Shown: piece after piece, positions 12,236-24,565 of the stretch | Layout of the letters: each line of letters opens with the position of its first letter | Numbering within the stretch: the first letter of the stretch is position 1 | Source of the DNA: Urechis unicinctus | Lineage: Eukaryota; Annelida; Polychaeta; Xenopneusta; Urechidae | Assembly: GCA_034190875.2 (NCBI GenBank) | Contig: CM067353.1 | Span: 37,224,642 to 37,288,641, forward strand | Reading direction: 5' to 3' | DNA: 64,000 nucleotides | Notes under the pieces: generated by a model | Told to the model about the DNA's origin: nothing | The model's database searches: none | Seen by the model: only the letters and a program-made list of their open reading frames with translations | Translations under genes and position numbers: made by a program

Positions 12236-13804
12236 TGTTCATGTTCCGTTATTCATGTGGAAGACGCAATGATGGGATGTACTGGATATAATACATCACA
12301 GTACACTTTCATGTAGCAAGTGTTTTACATACATCGCAGATTATATGCTTGTGTTAGAATATTAATCCACTGTAATGTCACTCAATGAAGCATGTTGTAG
12401 GTCATGATAACCATTACATTTGTTTTACAACATCGGATTCCTAACCTATAATGGCCTCTATCTAAAGCTGAATGTTTTATTCATGTTGTTAAAAGACGAA
12501 TATTATTCAATAACGATGCTTTTAGTAGTTCAATGATAAAACGGTAAAGGACAAAAAAAGTCGTCACCTATATATCTACCTGGCTCCCCCTTTCAAAGAC
12601 GCGTGTGAAAGAATAATATGGGAGTAAGCAGACTTAGTGTGATGCATAGATCAATGATGGAATTATTTTAATTGCATGCATCCAAACCAATGGCTGTCTA
12701 GAGCTATAGTGCATTCACAGATTTAGTGTAAATGGTTACGTACATATGCATGTCCAAACCACCCACCTAAGGATTTGATTATTCAACAGAAAATCGTAGA
12801 AGCGTCAATAGTGCGAAAGTGCTGTCCATAGGTATGTCTAGTTTCATATCCTCGGTCGCTACGGATAATTTGTTAATCTCTGAAAGTGTGATGTGGAAGT
12901 ATACGCTTCCACTCCTGAACAATAGCTCTTTGTTGAAACCAATGTCAACAACTACACTGACAATTGTTATACAACTATCTGTCACTTACTTGTTAATCTA
13001 TGTACTGTGGCCCCGCTTGTAGCCCGACTGAGAGCTTAAGTTTGATCAAGCTCGCATCGGGCGACAGTCGCAGTTACAACAGGACGTTTGCAAACTTTCA
13101 GTTTTCAAATTATCGTTGCGTTTCTGAGGCGAGGATCACACCGCCATGAAACTCCTTTGACACAATAACTGCAACCTACAGGTGTGTTTTGGAAACTGTG
13201 ACATTCTCCTTGTGAGCACAATGGATAAACCATCCGATATGTGATGTTGTGATTGCCTTCACGGTGCTTCATAAGTGACTAGAAACTAATATCGATGGCG
13301 CCTAACATTTGGTCAGCCAAGTAGCCAAGCAAACATGTATTTTGCCTGGTATAATTTATTTTGTATCAAACACAGTGACATAACGATATAGCGAGCGCTA
13401 TTACACTTAGAATAATGTCAGGTGATTTTAGCTATATCAAAATAATCGTACAAGTTTATAGGGATTGAGTTTAATCATCATAAACACATTAGTCCATGAA
13501 TAATAAATATGACTCGGATGCATCGCAAAAGTAATCGACATTTATATTTTGTAAAGCGCTATTTAATCGAGGTGTACTTTCCAAATTATAGTTAAGAGAA
13601 TATCGCTTGTTTATTGCATAACCATCGCATTAATTGAGTCGCAACTCACCATTGCTGATAATCTTTTCCTAGATATGTTTAAAATCGGATGATAGTACTT
13701 GCACAACAATTCATGATTTAAGTGATCGATGAAAAATCATGTTGAATATTTTACAGATGTGGACAAACAGAGCAATAAATTTAGCCCATCATAAGTACGA
13801 CACA
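12236..13804. other. Gene-free stretch
   Basis: Two antiparallel frames overlap at 12,779-13,022 (68 codons minus, 67 codons plus). This is what a chance stop-free patch gives, and neither is recognisable. Nothing else is supported. Confidence 0.5.
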
Positions 13805-14225
13805 GTAAACGGTAATATGTCATTGGATAGAATGTATATGGTGCTAGTATTCCTGACATCGCATACGTCAATTGGTAAAGGCAAACCGCAACGTTGGAAG
13901 CGTCAGGTTTAGGAAGTAAATCACCGGTATCGCATCCAATGTGCTATTGTCCCGATAAACTGATGTGTAACAACCATTCCCACAAAATCAGCCATCAAAG
14001 CCTTTGATCATATTGATCAAATAAGCGTCGAAGTCACAGATGACACGCTTCTAGAGACAAAGACATGGCGCTATTGTTAAGCAACACTGCACCCGTGAAA
14101 TGCCTCATTACACCTAAGTTTGATTCATGACTCTGATGAGCACCTCGTATTTCTTGCCCTCTTATAATAAAGGACTGTTGCGCCAGGGCGAATGCGAAAC
14201 GCATTAGGATCTGTCAATAATCTAC
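13805..14225. repeat. Diverged duplicate of 8,325-8,720
   Basis: Partner of the segment that overlaps the end of the 121-codon frame. The frame found there is not maintained here beyond Met-Ser-Leu-Asp-Arg and nearby residues. Confidence 0.75.
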
Positions 14226-14909
14226 TGACCGGAAATAACTATGAAAGGCCTGTCAGTGTCCTGCCATAATGTTTAAAACTGCAGATGTCCTAAATAGTGT
14301 ATATAGATAAATATATATACTTTACTTATCGCCTGGTCACGATGGTGATACTGCGAAAAACATCAGGACGCGGAGCCAAAAGCAAGCATCATTAATACGT
14401 CAAATATCCTGCACATTGAAACGATTGATACTGCCAAGCGAATTATATCTGGATATCTTACTATTAAGACGGTCGAATGAAAAGCAGGTAAATGCGAAAC
14501 TGCATTGGAAACACTGTTGATCAGTTTCTTTTGACTCTACAGAGGATTGACACCAAAAAAAGAGCAAAAATAATTCAAATTAATCAATTGTACAATAAAG
14601 TCTGGGGTCAGTTTAAGCATCTTTCAGCTTTGCTCAAAAGTACGGAAATCATATGATTCTAATCAATCGAAGATGCAAGAGGAATAATAGTAATAAACGT
14701 TGTAATTAAGCAAGGATTGAGGTTGTTCAGGATTCGAGAAACATCAGTATTGTCTTGGGACTGAAATCTCAGTAAAATATTATTTATTGAGTGAGTTGCG
14801 AGAATGAGACATTCATTTCCATTCGGTAAAATTACTTGTAAACATATAGTACTTGTTTTAACCATCACTAGGTAACGCAATTAGTTGAGACTTATTTATG
14901 CTATTGCTG
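14226..14909. other. No recognised feature
   Basis: A 73-codon minus frame (14,659-14,880) is present with no copy and no recognisable motif. Confidence 0.45.
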
Positions 14910-15215
14910 AAATTAACACATCTATGGTTGACATCATAATTCACACCGATCGACCAATTATAAACCTCTAATTCTGTTCCTAAATATATAGTTATGCTTC
15001 CATATATATTAGATGATAGTCAATGTACTTTGCAGCGGATTAGCTACGTAAGCAATATTTGTTGTTGGCTGTTAAGGGTGACATATAATTGCTGAATGCT
15101 CAATGAATGAATGACCAAAGCGAAAGGTTATTTTTCAGGATTACTCCGCTACAGCTCTTATGAGGAGTAGAAAGCAGCACAGAATGCGAATATATAATGT
15201 GCCTATTTCTTGATA
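14910..15215. repeat. Diverged duplicate of 11,930-12,235
   Basis: Partner of the segment at 11.9 kb. It is followed immediately by the first copy of the block C 'start' sequence, which links the oldest layer to the macrosatellite family. Confidence 0.85.
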
Positions 15216-15217
15216 GT

Positions 15218-15290
15218 TCAAATTATTTGTTGGACGAATAATGTCATCTGTTATAACAGCTATATTCATATGTTCAGATATTCAACGCTG
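15218..15290. repeat. Old copy of the block C start sequence (75-bp element)
   Basis: It aligns closely to 16,262-16,335 and less closely to 31,876, 46,238 and 60,573. The shared core contains 'ttgttggacgaat', 'tgtcatc(t/c)gttataac' and 'catatgttcagatattcaa'. In the orientation of the later units the frame reads Val-Gly-Arg-Ile-Met-Ser-Ser-Val-Ile. Confidence 0.85.
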
Positions 15291-16261
15291 TTTACGTTCC
15301 AGTAGTCTGAATATATATTTATCACAGTTCAACTTGCTCCATTCTGACATCTTTTGTAACATATACTGTTCGGTAGATAGATCACAAAATATCGTGTATC
15401 ACAAGTGATGGGTAGAAAGGACATACGGTAAAAAACAAGCGGAAAGTGAACGATTTAATTCAGCAACTGAGAGGCTATACAAAAAATACATACTTTTGTT
15501 AACCTTTCATTTGGTGGCAACGATATTTACATCATTATTGCAGATCCTGTCGTTCACAAAGAAGGCGTTTAATACCAGGCCCATGCAATGTGTAATTAAT
15601 GACCAAAAAACTATCCAGCTGTCATTTGTACGTCAGTAGTTGGCATCTCTAACCTCTTGAAACACCTGCCCAGGGTAAAATCAAACACTCTAAGTGAGCA
15701 ACCTTGACGGAGACATATTGTTGATGAGGGAGCCAGATGTTTTTTATTCATGTCATGCGATCGGCCGACATCTTAGCAAGAAATATGTTTATGTCGATTA
15801 AAAGGTAAAATGTGACACGTCTACCTCCAAATCATGGTCAATAAAGGTTTAAAATAAATCTGATTCCTCTCTTTAATACGTGACTATCGACTGATACCCA
15901 TTGGATAATGAATGATTGCGATAGCGTTATCACCAACCCATTTGGTTCGCTGTATGTGGGGGCGCGAGTGTGGAGTGGTTGCAATGATACAGTTAGGCCC
16001 CTATCTTCATAATCTACTCATTTACCTAACATTATGTGGTAACAAAACGTAATGATGTTTTAACATGACATATTATATGTTAGTATATGACACTTTTAAG
16101 TCTTAGGTGTTGCCTTATCCGCCCTTCAGGTCGACACATATCCATTGCTGCTGGTAGTGGTTCTATCGAGATTAAGACTGATTTGCAAAATTGAGAGGAT
16201 ATGTCGTCTTCTATTTCATTCACATTTTATTTGTTTGATGATATTCATCTTTTTAAGGAGT
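15291..16261. other. Unique spacer between two copies of the block C start sequence
   Basis: I see no gene or repeat in it. Because the same 75-bp element bounds it on both sides, this interval is either an insertion into, or a tandem product of, an old C block. Confidence 0.45.
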
Positions 16262-16530
16262 ATAACAAATTATTTGTTAGACGAATGATGTCATCCGTTA
16301 TAACAGCTATATACATATGTTCAGATATTCAACGCCATTCACAAATCTTGACGCTTGTCCAATGACCATTACTCGTCTTCAGCTTACATGTGAATATCCC
16401 TGCTATTTCTGACATCGATTGATTGACATAACCGTTTGCACGTGCTATACAGCAGCACATTTTAATGTCGACGCAAACGACATGGTTTTTATAAATTGAA
16501 AGCAGTGATGGCAAGTATTATTTCTCGCAA
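16262..16530. repeat. Old block C fragment
   Basis: Homologous over about 260 bases to the beginning of the later units (31,871-32,165, 46,233-46,515, 60,568-60,730). It includes 'cacaaatcttga', 'gtgaatatccctgctattt', 'catcgattgattga', 'ctatacagcagcacatt' and the 'gcgatgac'-like end. The frame that is open in unit 2 (46,130-46,393) is interrupted here by a stop. Confidence 0.88.
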
Positions 16531-17604
16531 CTTGCAAATTGTTGCACAATAGTGCAAAAATATTGTTATGTAAAGTGAATTAATTATACAACTCTATTAA
16601 GGGAAACAAATCTTACCTTAAACTGACTTGGTAGAGGCCATACTGGTGTGCAAAATCTGATTGCAAATATCATGAATAGCTTTGTTGTTTTCAAAGCTAT
16701 TTTAAATTAGCATATGCTAAAATATGTCCGTTTTATGACTCATCACACGCTTATCAACACTAGCGAGCTGTAAAACAGCGACGCAATTCGTTGTTTCTGT
16801 GATGTGATGAGCCGAAACGTAATGGCGTCCCAAACGACAACTGTTTAGAGTTTCACTACACATTCATTAAAGAATACCACTCGTTAAGGCAATCAAAGCA
16901 GATTTATCAGTGTTGATATATTATAGTATAATCGAGTTTTTCATACCCGGCCGCACACTTTCCTGCTTAATAAGCAATTTTCAAAAATCTTATATTGGTG
17001 AGTGTAAAGAAATAGTCAACGACATAGGACTGAGCGCCAGTAAAAAATGAAGCGATAAAAGCCGTGCAAACAATATGCTTGAAAGCCTCTTAAATCTCCT
17101 TAAAGCGGCTACCTGTCCCACTTTCTTTGTAAGATAAACACACAAGATCAAAACACATCATTGACCATTCATATGTATGACACAGTTGATGAAGGATCCG
17201 CGGGCTACAACTTTGTTTTTCGCATTTGTATTAAAATATTCCCATATAAACAATTCATCTGTTTCGTGCAAAGTTGATATTTTGATTTGCGAACATTGAA
17301 AACACCGTAGTCAATAATATAAATGTAGGGGTAATAGTCGTGACCCATCCTACGCTGAAAAAAGAAGGCGAGAAAACGTTACTTACTTGATCCTAGCGTC
17401 ATCTGTCAAAAAATCAATCGGATAAATGGCCATTTGTTCAAAGACAAATTATTATGTGTGTATATATAGTATTATTCATAAACAATGTAAGAAAAGCTCT
17501 TTCAAGTCTTAGACTGCCAAATGACAAGTTGTGAAGAGTGATGCAACCAAGTGCTTATGCAGCGCACGCAATAATTTTGTTAAAGACCATGACATCAACC
17601 ATGC
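16531..17604. other. No recognised feature
   Basis: Between two old C fragments. No coding frame is supported and I see no counterpart in the newer units. It is either an insertion here or sequence lost later. Confidence 0.45.
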
Positions 17605-17800
17605 GTGATCACTGGCGCAATGGCGCAGTGCGTCAAGCTAATACAGACTGAGATAGGACCAGTGTTTGAGAGCGATGCAATATTCAGCGTCAAAACAGCG
17701 ATCATTTCTTGCAGTCTGCAGTCAGGACGTGCGAATGTGTTATTTCTAAATAATCTGGAAATGATGCATATCTCTTATAGATGGCGATAGATGCGTTTTT
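17605..17800 (+). pseudogene. 61-codon frame with in-frame similarity to copies at 46.8 and 60.7 kb
   Basis: Unrecognised product. The DNA aligns to 46,838-47,010 and 60,737-60,915. The older copy reads Lys-Leu-Ile-Gln-Thr-Glu-Ile-Gly-Pro-Val, against Lys-Leu-Met-Pro-Ile-Glu-Ile-Gly-Ser-Val in the others. Further on, a Ser-Cys-x-x-x-Ser-x-Arg-Ala-(Asn/His)-Val-Leu-Phe pattern recurs in frame in all three. Unit 1 (around 32,480) has lost most of it by two deletions. This is the best example in the window of a frame whose residues, and not just openness, persist between copies, but it is short and flanked by indels. A former exon is plausible; chance cannot be excluded. Confidence 0.3.
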
Positions 17801-18310
17801 GTTTGATCATTATGTGCCGAGAGATAACATGTCATGATTAAATTGGAACACGGCTTGGCGGCTAAGCCAAATCACACGGGGATGCATCACAATGCATAGG
17901 GATAGTCGCATCAGAGTAGATGAGCACAAAAGAGTCCACGATCACAATAGTGCGTAAATACACATCCACGTATAGAGGACAATGCGTTGTCAACGTTCAA
18001 CTCCTTGTCAACTTTTGCTTCCATTTTAATTAAATTTAGTGATTGATCGAACGTGCAGACAGTGTTATCAGTAATGTGCAACCGAGGACACAATTGCCTG
18101 TATTGAAATAAAAGGCATGCATTATATGCAATGCACATTATATCTGACTATGATCTGATTCTATTCTTTGTCATTCACTGCGTGATGAGGGACGTAAAAC
18201 ATCTTCAATCCTCAGGTGCTCGACAGCTAAATTCTGCATGCAATTCGGCTTCCTCACCTCGTCTTGACCATTACCGCTCATGTCTTACATTCATTTATTC
18301 CATGACCAGA
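17801..18310. other. No recognised feature
   Basis: A 75-codon minus frame (17,911-18,138) and a 67-codon plus frame (18,131-18,334) are present without copies that share the frame. Nothing is supported. Confidence 0.45.
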
Positions 18311-20832
18311 AGAAGACTTTGCACTTCCGTGTAACAGATATATAGGACGAACCTGCTACAGTCAGTCTATCATTTTATTGGTAATTCTACTGCTGTTTCG
18401 AAACGTGGGAAGAAGCCAATGAGTTTCACCAATCAACGATACAGTAGAGATAGCAGACTAAACATTCAGTGAATTAAGTATTTGATTTTTTTTGCAGGTG
18501 TACGTACATTTATATTTAAGTACAGAGAGTCTTGATCCATGTTGTGCGAAAAAGCAACATCGGTTTAGTCTCAACCGGTCAAAGCATTGCTCTCTGGTAT
18601 CCCAAACGAACAAAAAACAATTCTTTGATAATACTTACGAATTACAATATACCGACGCATGCGCATAAGCACCAATGGTCTCGATAATGTATTGACTGTG
18701 TTGGCAGGTAGCTATGCTTCGGATTTATTTCTTATCCGGAACTCCTCCTGCCTTTGGTACGGCATGTCAATTTGGCCATGGTTAGTGACAACATGCGCTA
18801 TAACAGCTAATCAAAAACCTAATTCTAAAGCAATGGAATGTTTAATAATCATGACAAATCTTAAGAAAAGCTTTCGTGGGCATTTATTGTAAAAATCGAC
18901 CGCAACATTTCAAAAGCCCCTGTATCGAATATTCACCTATATACTCTCGTTTATTTATTTAGCGACGCTCATTGTGTAGAAAACGGTTAGCAATTACTGT
19001 CAACAGACAGACAAACCCATATATGTTCCTCATTCACAGGCGTTCGTTCACAAATATGATCCAAGGTATAATGTTTCATGGCTTGTACTGCAGCTGTTGA
19101 TTAAAAAAGAAACGATTATCCGGTCGCTCGTTTTCGGAACATTTGCAATTGACAGGGATAAGTAAATTTGTTGGATATTACACCGTGCAGTTTTCACAGT
19201 GTCTAGTAATTGTGAAAACATTTGCGCTGAGTAACTGAAATTTGGATGTTGTTATGAATATAGGTCAGATTAATTTGTAATTGTGGGTAGGCGTATTTGT
19301 GATAGTAGCTTTTGTGTGTTTGGGCATTATCATATGGTAAACATCGTGGGATTATCCGATAATGTGGACTATCTAAGGGAGAGACTATTGGCAACCAAAA
19401 CACATGCAATACCCTGTATGTCAGGTTTGTATCTTATCATGGCGACAAGGCATGAAGAAATGAAATGTAAGGTGGATTAAGATGTTTGCGAGATATATAT
19501 AAATGCATGGCTGGTCCTTGGGGGTCAGTAGCGATTGGGATATGCTGTTTTTGCGCATGTATCTGTGAGCCTCTACTTACTAGTTAAGCCTCCATCAACC
19601 TGACCGCGAGCGTAATACGCGAACTATAAAGTTTTCGTTAGCTATAACTGAATTACTGCATAAATGTGGCTTTAGTTGCAAAATCTATTCGCCAATGAGT
19701 AGATGCCAGTTAATGTATATTTCTATAGCGTTGCCCCAAAGGAACGATTGTTGCAGAGCAAGCATGCACGTGTAAATAACGCTATTTGACCTATAAAGCT
19801 ACTGACATTTGAGGGGTGCGTACATTGTAAGCTTGGGAAGTAGGTATGCCTAAAACCGTGCATAGTGTTTCTTACGTCCAGCACCTTATTCATTCCATTT
19901 CTTACGCATTGACCAAGACTACATCATTGCAGCGTTATAAAATGGAAATGTCAGCTATTTCCGTCACCAAACAGTTCAGCAAAACTGCTAACACCTATCA
20001 TTTCCTCACTCGATGATCTTTTTTTGTGTTATCATTTGTATCAACACCACCTGTCTACAATTCGGCTGCATTGTCTTCATTGCGGCAATAGCATGTGGAA
20101 AATGCGACATAGCAATGGGTAACATTTGAATTATATATAATACATTGTAATTCAATCATACAACACCGATTGCATGTGGCAATCAGAGCAGATATACTCA
20201 TGGCGTGCAATGTCAGATCTATTTATTGTATTTAGCTTGCTCACTTGACGCGGCTACGACATCGCCGCTCGGGATGCACTGCACGTGATCCCACCAGCTT
20301 ACTATGCCCAGCGCATACACTTGCAGTTGGATACATATTAGAATACCGTTGCAGTTATCTAACCAATGTTTTGCAGAACAACATTTGTCATGTACTGTCT
20401 TACCCGAAAGTCGTCGGCAAGCAGGCGTCAAGTGGCTGAAATCTTATTTTACTGCGATATAGTTATGAGAGACGGAGTTTTGTAATTGGATTCCAACCAA
20501 TTTGTTAAGAAAACGTTTTCGGTACATGAACTTGCCAATTCCTACTACAAGCATGTGTACTAGTTTTGATATCAAGTGTGTGTGGCTGTCGTTGCCAATC
20601 CTTTCCATTAATACGAGAGTTGTATAACCTGACCACTCGGGTGAATTGCAACTTTCCTTCTACATAGAGATGTCATACAAAGTAATTGATATTATATGAG
20701 TGAATGCAAAGATTTCATTCCAATTAGGGTCACAGTAAAGGCAATGGAAGGGACATTTGTATTATCCATGCATGCATCACTTAGTATAAGGCATTGGCTG
20801 CCACTGTAATATTGATCAAAATCGAAACAAAC

Positions 20833-21093
20833 CTAGTATACGGCGAGCTCTTCCATATCTTTCGGAACATCAAGTGTTGAATGTGGATCCGTGACGATTC
20901 CATTGAGCAGCTGATTGAAACACGGGACACAAAGGGGCTTGTTTGTAGTAAGGAAGACAATGCGATTTTCCATACGTGGTGGCAATTCTCCAATATAATA
21001 CTGATAAACGAGACAGCGAACGCCATGGCAGAATATTGGATTGTCCATGCGAATTTCATTGTTGTTATACGAAGTGCATTTAATAAGTATCAA
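20833..21093 (-). other. Minus-strand frame kept open in three A copies
   Basis: The 86-codon frame here corresponds to 89-codon frames at 42,173-42,442 and 56,772-57,041. Shared residues include Val-Phe-Leu-Thr-Thr, Gln-Leu-Leu-Asn-Gly-Ile and Asp-Pro-His-Ser-Thr. The plus strand is open over the same bases (20,881-21,108 and 42,251-42,553), so openness alone says little. Over the aligned codons from 20,881 I counted substitutions against the 42 kb copy. In plus-frame positions 1, 2 and 3 they number 8, 9 and 4, which gives no third-position excess in either frame. I infer no purifying selection between these copies. Product unrecognised. Confidence 0.2.
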
Positions 21094-21848
21094 TCCAATT
21101 TCAATTAATTTTTTTATCGATTAATAGTAGGAATATGTCGAGGTATATTTACTGAATCATACAGGCGAGTCATCAAAGATGAAATATATACAGCAATCGT
21201 TGTCACTTTTCGATAACGATATAACAAAGTTTCATGTAAAGCCAGTTAGTCCGGTTGCTGCAGCTGATAACACAATTAAGTGTCGATAATGAATTCACAC
21301 AATGACGGGAGACATAGTAACCTTCAGACCTCGGGGATTTAACATCATATTTATGCTAGCAACGCAGCTTCATGGCCTACTTTTGACCATGACCACTTGG
21401 GTGTTACATTCATTGCTATCATGACACAAAGGCAGCTTTCAACAACGGTTGAAACTAATGGAAAGTATACATGTACCTGTAGCATACAAAATGTTTGCCA
21501 TGTTACGCTAATATGTGACTCGAGTAAACGCCGATTCCATTATTGCTGCGGACACAAACACGGATTGGTCCCAGAATAGCAATATTTAGCTTCTAAGCTT
21601 ATTTATGGTAGTGTTTAGCGTGAAATGAGATTTTGCTGCCGCTTCACTTAATGGTTACAACGTCTGCTAACAATGTTGCTCCTATTTGGTCCGACCCGTC
21701 CGAACAGACCATTAGTAGAAACTGGGTTAGTTTGCTATGCATATGACAATCGCAACGGTGAACAAATGTGAACGGCGGCCTCATTAATGTATATTTTGCA
21801 GAGTCAGTCAACAATGTATTGCCAGTCATGGTTGACGAGATTTAACGA

Positions 21849-22013
21849 TTGGTTCAGTTCATAAAATTATCGATCAGCTGTCTGGTTGACAATAGAAAAT
21901 ATGCAGCCTATTATTATTCGGAAACAGGTTTACAGCCTACGGAAGCCAGGGTAGCATGGCTATGCAGCATTCAGGCAGCCGGATGCATCACTGTCAATGA
22001 TACAACAAAATAA
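21849..22013 (+). other. 55-codon frame, older copy of the frame ending at 43,478
   Basis: It aligns without indels to 43,314-43,478 and to the equivalent end of 57,911-58,111, and ends at the same stop. The first codon is TTG here and ATG in the newer copies. I counted 14 substitutions, split 4, 5 and 5 over codon positions 1, 2 and 3, so there is no sign of protein-level constraint. In unit 3 (63,400-63,545) the frame is broken by a nonsense change and deletions. An upstream 'tattttgcag' acceptor-like word at about 21,800 is also conserved in units 1 and 2. Unrecognised product. Confidence 0.22.
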
Positions 22014-22222
22014 AATTTTGATAAATGACACGTTGTCGACTGAGGGTGTGATGCGTTTATCAAAATAAGAGTAAATGTTTGTTTTGTGTAATCATGTACT
22101 TCGGTTAGGACGATTTGTGCTAGAATATGTTCGTGCTTCACAAACAACAGCCACATTGCGTTGCGTTATATATCGAATGACTAAAACATGACTGACCAAA
22201 TATGCAATGTTATTAAGGCCTG

Positions 22223-24290
22223 CGTGCATCTGATTGCTACCGGTTGAGTTCATTTACCTATTGGCTCCGCTATTTACGCGTTAAACAGAAGAGGCTATAA
22301 CAAATTAATTGCATAAGCGGTAAAGTTGGTAGTGTTGTTCAATCTGTAACCCTAATAATCAAGCGGATAATTACATCGTTGATTACAATAACACATAACG
22401 TTGTTTAATTCACTCATAGTAAGACATGTCAGTAATTATTCCAGTCCACTTGCGTTTCAGTTGACATCCTCAATATCATTGCTTCCTTTTACACTTTAGA
22501 ACTATAGATAATTGGTCAGGCATCTTATATTTGTTTTGGTCTTATCACATGGCATATTGGGTAAATTGTTCATTTAATTTCGGTATGATCCGTTCATGTG
22601 AAGATTTATCGGGGACAGAACACCGGCCGTGTATTCGATACCTATATTTGACTAGAAATGGACAAACAGAAACGTAGATAGGCTGAGCGAATAAATCAAA
22701 AGAGCGATCTTGTTCTTGCGAACCGTTCTACCTGTTTTAATGTCATTGAATTCCAGTTGCCCCATCATAGATTAGGTCGACCTTTCAGACAAAGGGCGAG
22801 TGATGTTCTTTCGACTAATGCATGTATTTTTTGAATGCAGCGATCAATGGTGCGCAAGCTAACTATGAATAAGTACGGCGCGTCGGGATCACAATTTGTG
22901 AGAAAACTACATGATATGTTAAAGAATAAAATCCAACATCCACCGAAGCAGGATGGTACGTTTGCGCCACGGATCACCTACATGTGGCGTGCATCTGTGA
23001 TTAATTTTGTTCCCATAATTGATTGCGCGACGCTGGCTAAAAGGAGTCTTTGTCTTGAATAGTTGTCAACAGTAAGTTCAAAATATAAAATAGCGTAAAT
23101 TATCCAGGCAAATGACAATCTCTATAATATATATCGTAAGTATGAAACAGAGGGTGTGTAGGTTTACAATCGTGATTTGTATTGCTATATACAGATGCTA
23201 TTTGTTCTTATGTTTGGCAAATGTTTGGAATGTGTATTAGTGAAAATAAAGGTAAGGCGGCATTGTTATTTGACTTAGCACAGCATGTTAGTAAATAAGT
23301 TTTTTTAATATTGGCTTTAATATGATCTTGTGTAGTAACATCGTCTTTTTTGGAACTAACTCAACACATTCGCTCAGTCATGTGACGTCTGATACTGTGA
23401 TACATGGGCCGGTCATGTATACTGGTAGTTTGAAATGCGCGTCCCTAGGCCTTTTAGGTTCTAGCAAATGATAGCAATTTTACTGCGCCCGAATGGTCAA
23501 GTGGCATGTTGACAGCAGAGCAAATGTATCGCATATGGTAATACTTTATTGCACCTACCATTTAGAGTTATTCATTACATAGGATATTGCTCGATTTTAG
23601 CCAGCACTTTACAGCTACGAATTGGCCTCCGATTGTACCTAACATCCAACCTAATTTGCCATCCAACTCTGGACCAGTATCTTACTCCAAGGTAGTGGAG
23701 CTCAGTAATGTCCCTCGTCATTTCTACTTGAATGCACAAATTGGCCACAGCGACTGGTTATTGCAGGTATTATTAAGATATATGATGGAATGAAAAAAGG
23801 TGAGTAATTCATTTCGCAACCATTGTGTATGAAGTTATGAGGCTTACTATACTCATCATGTTTACATATTGGATGCTATTCCGGTTCAACAGCCACTATG
23901 AATGATGGAATGTGAGCCTACATTGCATAATAAGCAGATAGCTACATTAAATTTGAAGTTATTTCGGGTCACGAATGACAATTTACAGTGGTTGGAGGAA
24001 TTGTAGAAGCTATGTACTTTTGATCTTTAATAACACGCCTATAAAGTACAGCCACAAATACTATTCAAGGTATAAAATATATATCCAACAGTAAGGCCTT
24101 ACCATTTTCCTACTCTTATAATGACACCAAAGACACAATGCAGTCAAAATGCATGGATTATGACTAAGTGAACATCGTGTAAATCAAGCAAGCGTCGTGC
24201 AATGAAACTGTGCAATGGAGAAAGTATTCTCGACTGCGTTGCCTGGTCGATGAGTGGTTTTCTAAAACATATGCTGATATAGTTCCGCCT
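22223..24290. other. Segment in old block A that is missing from unit 3
   Basis: Unit 3 runs from the equivalent of about 22,222 straight to the equivalent of about 24,350. This segment is therefore an insertion here or a deletion there. Its 22,970-23,135 part aligns with 49,258-49,403, a piece that unit 2 carries in block C, so the same DNA sits in different blocks in different copies. Confidence 0.6.
22835..23062 (+). other. 75-codon basic open frame, possible exon relic
   Basis: Unrecognised product. The frame is Lys/Arg-rich in its first two thirds (a Lys-Leu-His-Asp-Met-Leu-Lys-Asn-Lys stretch) and ends in a more hydrophobic part with two Cys. Just upstream is a T-rich run ending in 'ttttttgaatgcag', a plausible 3' splice site, and 'acagtaagt' follows its stop. 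Its 3' third has a DNA relative at 49,258, where the same frame is interrupted by stops, so at least that copy is dead. It could be an exon of an intron-containing gene or a chance frame. Confidence 0.22.
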
Positions 24291-24565
24291 AATATGTCAT
24301 CTCGACGCGCCATAATTGTTTAACGATTGGACGCACACAACGAAACATTGCATTATATATATATGTATTAATTGATTAAACATTCTAAGCTTTTTGTTTT
24401 AATGGGCGACTTAATAGATAAAGATGCACCTGGAATAAATGTCGTGCTATAAACAAACGGCAGGTACAATATTATGCAACCGTTTCCTTTGTTCAGAGTG
24501 GCAGAATGCATCACAGACCAGCATCTTGTTATCGCATACTGAACACGCCATAGCTAGCATCTATC
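24291..24565. repeat. Old block A, middle part (matches the end of unit 3)
   Basis: It aligns to 63,750-63,958 with shared 'tatgtattaattgatta', 'ttgttttaatgggcgactta', 'catcacagac' and 'atcgcatactgaacac'. Its first 90 bases also match 43,222-43,312 in unit 1, where they lie in front of sequence that in this old copy is at 21,849. That indicates a relocation. Confidence 0.85.

Larger units (their letters stand above)
18311..22222. repeat. Old block A, left part
   Basis: This is the ancestral-looking version of block A of the later units. Three homologous stretches match the newer A blocks in order: 18,311-18,640 with 41,665-41,980, 20,290-20,520 with 41,985-42,185, and 20,730-22,160 with 42,190-43,625. 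The intervals 18,640-20,290 and 20,520-20,730 are absent from units 1 and 2. The part from about 21,260 also matches unit 3 from 62,775. Confidence 0.9.

Noticed and set aside
12779-13022. Antiparallel pair of 67-68-codon frames
   Set aside because: Openness on both strands over the same bases with no copies and no motif fits chance.
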